Shown here: in pieces, positions 5,700 to 8,212 of the stretch
Position numbering within the stretch: the first letter of the stretch is position 1
How the letters are laid out: each line of letters begins with the position of its first letter
NCBI GenBank assembly: GCA_031278595.1
Contig: JAITKE010000078.1
Location: forward strand, 1-8,212
Source: Puniceicoccales bacterium
GTDB lineage: Bacteria > Verrucomicrobiota > Verrucomicrobiia > Opitutales > JAIRLG01
Length of the DNA: 8,212 nt
Direction: 5' to 3'
The notes under the pieces: model-generated
The model's database searches: none
What the model was told of the DNA's origin: nothing
What the model saw: the letters and a program-made list of their open reading frames with translations, nothing else
Program-made: the position numbers and the translations under genes

Positions 5700-6428
5700 T
5701 CAGTTGGAAGGTTGAGGATCCGGCGCTTTGAAAGGATGGGCGTGTTTTTTGAGATAGATGAAGAGCTGGGTCTTGTCCTCGAACTGGAGGTGGAGCGCCT
5801 GGGGGCTTTCCATCCTGTTGCTGTTGTTCACGATGGGCTGGGAAACGACATCCCACTTGTCGCTGTCGAAGCTGTAGTAGGCGTAGCGAAAGTCGGTGCA
5901 GTGGCGAAAGAGGGTGACTTTGCCGCTGGATTTCTCGCCCGAAGGGGTCGGGCCGGGCCGGCCGGGAGGCGTGCCGGGCGGCGAGGGCGGGGTTTCCAGC
6001 TGGTAGTGCAGGCGCACCCGCCGCTTCTTCTCGTCGTACTCAAGGTGGTACTTGATGAACTTCCCGTGCGGATTGGCGATGAAGGGCGGTGTGCTGAAAT
6101 TCCACCAGTAGAGGCAGTGGGCCCCTCGCGTTTCCGGATGCTCGTCGAAGTAGGGCTTGGCTTCTTGTTGGGATTGCGAGTTTTTCAAACGGGTGCTGTA
6201 CATCCCGTCCAGGCGGATATAAGACTCCCTTAAACTGTCCTCCAAAAACTTCTTCGCCACGACCAGGCCTTCCTCTTCCCAGCCCGGTACGGCCTCCCGT
6301 TCCCAGAGCTCGACGAAGGTGGTCATCAGGGATACCGAGGCCAGCAGAACGCTGCCGCCCAGCGCCAGGGCCAGCAGCATCTCGATCAGCGAGAAGGCGT
6401 TTCGTCTCACGGGGAGATTTTTATTCAC
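5700..6428 (-). CDS. Prepilin-type protein, GspJ-like minor pseudopilin
   Basis: The product (about 242 residues) has a class III prepilin leader: with the GTG at 6428 as start it reads MNKNLPVRRNA|FSLIEMLLALAL, with cleavage and N-methylation expected after Ala11 and the conserved Glu at mature position 5. A single hydrophobic helix follows and the rest should be outside the inner membrane. The C-terminal part, CTDFRYAYYSFDSDKWDVV then SPQALHLQFE, resembles the GspJ/PulJ pattern of type II secretion, so a minor pseudopilin is likely; a type IV pilus role is possible. A Pro/Gly-rich insert (PPSPPGTPPGRPGPTPSG) interrupts the globular domain. The frame stays open to a GTG at 6470, which would give 256 residues. 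I prefer 6428 because it gives a normal short charged leader and GGGGA lies just upstream (3-nt spacing). No other secretion gene is adjacent. Confidence 0.85.
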   Translation of the reverse strand: MNKNLPVRRNAFSLIEMLLALALGGSVLLASVSLMTTFVELWEREAVPGWEEEGLVVAKKFLEDSLRESYIRLDGMYSTRLKNSQSQQEAKPYFDEHPETRGAHCLYWWNFSTPPFIANPHGKFIKYHLEYDEKKRRVRLHYQLETPPSPPGTPPGRPGPTPSGEKSSGKVTLFRHCTDFRYAYYSFDSDKWDVVSQPIVNNSNRMESPQALHLQFEDKTQLFIYLKKHAHPFKAPDPQPSN

Positions 6429-6519
6429 ATTTCCCCAACTGTCAACGCAGCGCAGCGCCGTGCCCGGCACCCGGAGCCACGAAATCCGCCCCTGAAGGCC
6501 GTGAAACCCCCATGTTTTC

Positions 6520-6619
6520 CCCGCTGTCTTTGGATTCCGGAGGAATCGGCCCGCGGCAGCGGGCCCCAGGGGCCAAAGGAAGGCGGCCGCCTTCCTTTGG
6601 CCCCTGCAAAGACAGCGGG
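6520..6619 (+). repeat. Folded three-arm repeat, element F
   Basis: The outer stem CCCGCTGTCTTTG (6520-6532) pairs perfectly with CAAAGACAGCGGG (6607-6619). The short arm GATTCC-gga-GGAATC (6533-6547) is the same as in E. The middle arm is GGCCCGC-ggca-GCGGGCC (6548-6565). The long arm CAGGGGCCAAAGGAAGGCGG (6567-6586) is followed at once by its exact reverse complement (6587-6606), a perfect 40-bp palindrome. It differs from E in the long arm at six positions, four of them forming two compensating base-pair changes. GAGGCTAAAAAGGAC follows at 6621-6635. Confidence 0.93.
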
Positions 6620-6635
6620 AGAGGCTAAAAAGGAC

Positions 6636-6850
6636 TATTGAGGGCTATTGGCCACTGGAGGGATCCGCTTGGGAGTGGGACTTCTTGGGGAATGGGTCTA
6701 CCGGGGTCCTGGTGCCGGTGATTCCCTGGGTTCAGCTAGAGAGGAGAATCTTGGGGTCGATGGTCTGCCCTCGCAGAGGGGTGGGCTTGGAATCGGCAGT
6801 TCTCCATCACGGGGGATGTGGTGAGGCCGGGGGGGCTTTTTTCGCCCGGC
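6636..6850. other. Gene-free G-rich spacer between folded elements
   Basis: I see no supportable gene here. The sequence is G-rich on plus and includes TCCTGGTGCCGGTG (6707-6720), similar to repeats at 5322-5362. GCCACTGGAG (6650-6659) echoes GCCGCTGGAG (5588-5597), suggesting that the E/F duplication includes some right-hand flank. No promoter or RNA gene could be recognised. Confidence 0.4.
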
Positions 6851-6971
6851 GCCGCCGCCTTTGGGGCCCTTCGGGCCCGGCCCGCCCTCCCACCCGCCCG
6901 CCCGCAGGGCGGGCCCCGGGGCAGGACCATGAAAGATTCCTTTCAGGGCCCTGCCCCGCAAAGGCGGCGGC
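6851..6971 (+). repeat. Folded three-arm repeat, element G
   Basis: The outer stem GCCGCCGCCTTTG (6851-6863) pairs perfectly with CAAAGGCGGCGGC (6959-6971). The short arm is GGGCCC-ttc-GGGCCC (6864-6878). The middle arm stem GGCCCGCCC/GGGCGGGCC (6879-6887/6907-6915) has a 19-nt C-rich loop. The long arm has CGGGGCAG/CTGCCCCG (6917-6924/6951-6958) closed by GAAAG/CTTTC (6931-6935/6940-6944). It is the sister of element B in the opposite orientation. The T-A pair in the base of B's long arm (CGTGG/CCACG) is a G-C pair here (CGGGG/CCCCG). Confidence 0.9.
6881..6903 (-). other. G-quadruplex-type motif in loop of element G
   Basis: Six runs of CCC on plus (6881-6883, 6885-6887, 6889-6891, 6893-6895, 6897-6899, 6901-6903) are each separated by one base. 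This gives an ideal G4 pattern on minus and an i-motif on plus. The equivalent loop in element B differs in sequence but keeps the run pattern, on the same strand relative to the element. Confidence 0.78.
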
Positions 6972-7019
6972 TGAGACGTCTCCACCCTCCCGCGTGAAAT
7001 TCAGTCCAAGGCTCAGCGT

Positions 7020-7118
7020 AGGGCTGTCTTTGCAGAACAGGGCATGAAAGCACAGCTTTTATGCCCTGCTCTGTTGTCCGCTGTGCGGACGCTCCCAAAG
7101 GGAGCCAAAGACAGCCCT
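7020..7118 (-). repeat. Folded three-arm repeat, element H
   Basis: The outer stem AGGGCTGTCTTTG (7020-7032) pairs perfectly with CAAAGACAGCCCT (7106-7118). The long arm CAGAACAGGGCATGAAAGC (7033-7051) pairs with GCTTTTATGCCCTGCTCTG (7055-7073) with two imperfect positions. The middle arm is GTCCGC-tgt-GCGGAC (7076-7090). The short arm is GCTCCC-aaa-GGGAGC (7091-7105). The long arm comes first, so orientation is opposite to E and F, whose outer stem it shares (GCTGTCTTTG). It begins 48 bp after element G ends. Confidence 0.92.
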
Positions 7119-7145
7119 CAACAGATTCCCTTGGGCTAGTTCTTT

Positions 7146-7246
7146 TTGGGGGCTGGCTTTGTCCGAGGGGAAAGGACGAAGTCCTTTCCCCTCGGACGGC
7201 CCGCGATGCGGGCCCGATTTCTTTGAAATCGAAAGCCAGCCCCCAA
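7146..7246 (-). repeat. Folded three-arm repeat, element I
   Basis: The outer stem TTGGGGGCTGGCTTT (7146-7160) pairs perfectly with AAAGCCAGCCCCCAA (7232-7246). The long arm GTCCGAGGGGAAAGGAC (7161-7177) pairs perfectly with GTCCTTTCCCCTCGGAC (7181-7197) over a gaa loop. The middle arm is GGCCCGC-gat-GCGGGCC (7198-7214). The short arm is CGATTTC-ttt-GAAATCG (7215-7231). Every base between 7146 and 7246 apart from the three loops is paired. It is flanked by CTAGTTCT (7136-7143) and its inverse AGAACTAG (7279-7286), and by CCCTTGGGC on both sides (7128-7136, 7270-7278). It lies 52 bp beyond the rnc stop. Confidence 0.95.
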
Positions 7247-7298
7247 GAGCCCCAAGGCCCAGACGCAAGCCCTTGGGCAGAACTAGAGGGTATCGGGA

Positions 7299-7991
7299 TT
7301 AGGGGAGCAGCTGCTCCATCGCTTCTCGGGCGGCGGCCTCCTGGGCGCATTTCTTGGAGGACGATTGGGAACGGCCGTAGCGCTTGCCGTTGAGCCACAG
7401 CTCCACTTCGAAGAGCTTCTGCAGGCCTTCTCCCTCTTCCCTCACCAGCCGGTACTCGATGCTCCAGGCCGGAGTTTTGCTCTGGGCATACTCCTGAACC
7501 CGTCCCTTGGGATTGTAGTCCCGTACGAGCGATTCCAATTGGGCCGGAATATCCCCCAGGCATCCCAGGACCACCCGTCGGGTCCTGGCAAATCCCGCTT
7601 CGAGAAAAATGGCTCCCACCAAGGCCTCCAGCACATCCTCCATGACGGAGGTTCCCATGGGCCCGCCGGAGGCCGCTTCGTCGAAATGCACCCAGGGGCG
7701 CAATTCCATCCTCTCCGCCAACGCCGACAGAAATTTCCCGCTGGCCAGTGCGCTCTTGTAAACCGTGAGCTCTCCTTCCGCCTTGTCCGGAAAGATTTGA
7801 AAGAGCGCCTCCGCCAGAATGGCCGACAAAACCGCGTCGCCCAAAAATTCCAGGCGCTCGTAGTTCCCCGTTGCCGAGGCCGACGGGTGCGTCAGGGCCT
7901 TCCGCAGGAGCTCCTCCGACCGGAGGCGATGGCCGAAGATCTTCCCCAAAGCCTTCGCCGGCGAAGGCTTTTTTTCCGAAAGCTCACTCAT
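7299..7991 (-). CDS. rnc: Ribonuclease III
   Basis: This 230-residue endonuclease cuts double-stranded RNA, including the rRNA precursor and structured mRNA regions. The N-terminal catalytic domain contains the signature NYERLEFLGDAVLS (residues 43-56), with the metal-binding and catalytic residues Glu45, Glu48 and Asp52. The second acidic pair, Asp119 and Glu122, is in MEDVLEALVGAIFLEAG. The C-terminal double-stranded RNA-binding domain starts at about residue 158 (NPKGRVQEYAQ) and ends with SSKKCAQEAAAREAM. Length and domain order are standard. The start is the ATG at 7991. It overlaps the stop of the preceding gene as ATGA, so the two are probably translationally coupled; the frame itself stays open further upstream without need. 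GGGGA lies 10 nt before the ATG and AAAGG 3 nt before it. The 3' side faces element I and no canonical terminator is seen. Confidence 0.98.
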   Translation of the reverse strand: MSELSEKKPSPAKALGKIFGHRLRSEELLRKALTHPSASATGNYERLEFLGDAVLSAILAEALFQIFPDKAEGELTVYKSALASGKFLSALAERMELRPWVHFDEAASGGPMGTSVMEDVLEALVGAIFLEAGFARTRRVVLGCLGDIPAQLESLVRDYNPKGRVQEYAQSKTPAWSIEYRLVREEGEGLQKLFEVELWLNGKRYGRSQSSSKKCAQEAAAREAMEQLLP

Positions 7992-8212
7992 GGGCCTTTC
8001 GTCCCCAGGTACTGCCTGAGGGGATCCCGGATCGCCCTTCGGAAAAATCTCTCGATAAAGGACAGGCAATGCAATGGCGAAACCCCCTTTACCGGCCTCA
8101 CCCTCTTGGCCGCTTCCCGCAGGACTTGAAATTCCTCCGCGAAGGGAGTGCGAAGGGCCGTTTCCCAGAAGAGGTGGGTCAGGTAATAGCAGCCCCACCG
8201 CCGCGGCAGCTT
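7988..8212 (-). CDS. C-terminal part of an unidentified gene upstream of rnc
   Basis: The minus strand is open from the window edge to TGA at 7990-7988 and codes for at least 74 residues (ending ...FIERFFRRAIRDPLRQYLGTKGP). The stop overlaps the rnc start codon by 4 bp (ATGA), typical of co-translated genes, which supports this frame over the alternative open frame of rnc itself. The peptide is rich in Arg and aromatic residues, with amphipathic helical stretches such as FAEEFQVLREAAKRV. I do not recognise a family, and the N-terminus lies outside the window. It is expected to be in an operon with rnc. Confidence 0.75.
   Translation of the reverse strand, partial: KLPRRWGCYYLTHLFWETALRTPFAEEFQVLREAAKRVRPVKGVSPLHCLSFIERFFRRAIRDPLRQYLGTKGP

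Noticed and set aside
6685..7047. Plus-strand ORF over elements G and H, and minus-strand ORFs in the same place
   Set aside because: The reading frames consist mainly of element arms and low-complexity sequence, with no domain. Palindromic GC-rich repeats give open frames on both strands.
4709..7246. The folded elements as ordinary intrinsic terminators
   Set aside because: The stems are not followed by a T-run on either strand (where T-runs exist they precede the stem on plus), and several lie far from gene ends or as tandem sets.
2582..7246. The elements as integron attC sites
   Set aside because: attC sites fold as one imperfect hairpin with GTTRRRY core sites and extrahelical bases. 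These have four-way junctions with perfect stems, no such core sites, and no gene-cassette arrangement or integrase.
2582..7246. The elements as tRNA genes because of the cloverleaf-like fold
   Set aside because: The outer stem is 11-15 bp where an acceptor stem is 7, loops are mostly 3 nt, and no anticodon loop, T-loop sequence or CCA end is present.

Overview
The window is a GC-rich bacterial chromosome segment. It has five recognisable protein genes, one partial gene at the right edge and unusually large, structured intergenic spaces. Taxonomy cannot be fixed from the sequence. A K+-dependent type membrane pyrophosphatase and a prepilin signal with Ala before the cleavage site (A|FSLIE) would fit the Verrucomicrobiota/PVC group, but this is a weak inference.

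Layout, left to right: a 20-bp tandem repeat and the hppA terminator (1-180); hppA, membrane ion-pumping pyrophosphatase (204-2396, minus); a ~740-bp space with three folded repeat elements, one nested in another, and a possible 37-codon ORF (2397-3262); a soluble PAS-containing sensor histidine kinase (3263-4474, plus), followed by a short degenerate copy of its own ATPase-domain DNA; a folded element (4709-4787); a YbgC-type thioesterase (4800-5198, minus); a ~500-bp space with degenerate repeats and a folded element; a GspJ-like pseudopilin (5700-6428, minus); a ~870-bp gene-free space with four folded elements; rnc, RNase III (7299-7991, minus), overlapping by 4 bp the end of an unidentified upstream gene (7988-8212, minus).

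Apart from rnc and its overlapping partner, the genes do not form an evident pathway. They look like unrelated housekeeping and accessory genes separated by repeats.

The most notable content is a family of nine imperfectly related elements of about 80-125 bp (one is stretched to 215 bp by a nested copy). Each has an 11-15 bp perfect outer inverted repeat enclosing three back-to-back hairpins, so a single strand can fold as a cloverleaf-like four-way junction. Eight have two short hairpins with mostly 3-nt loops (the exceptions are the 4-nt loop in F and the long G-rich or C-rich loops in B and G) plus one long hairpin; the ninth has three short ones. The arm sequence GGCCCGC-NNN-GCGGGCC and the CTTT/AAAG at the inner end of the outer stem recur. 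Copies occur in both orientations, only between genes, and cover 921 bp (about 11%) of the window. Arm sequences differ between copies but pairing is kept, one copy sits in the apex of another's long arm, and one subfamily carries a G-quadruplex-type loop. I do not recognise this family; it resembles REP/MITE-like elements but has a more complex fold.
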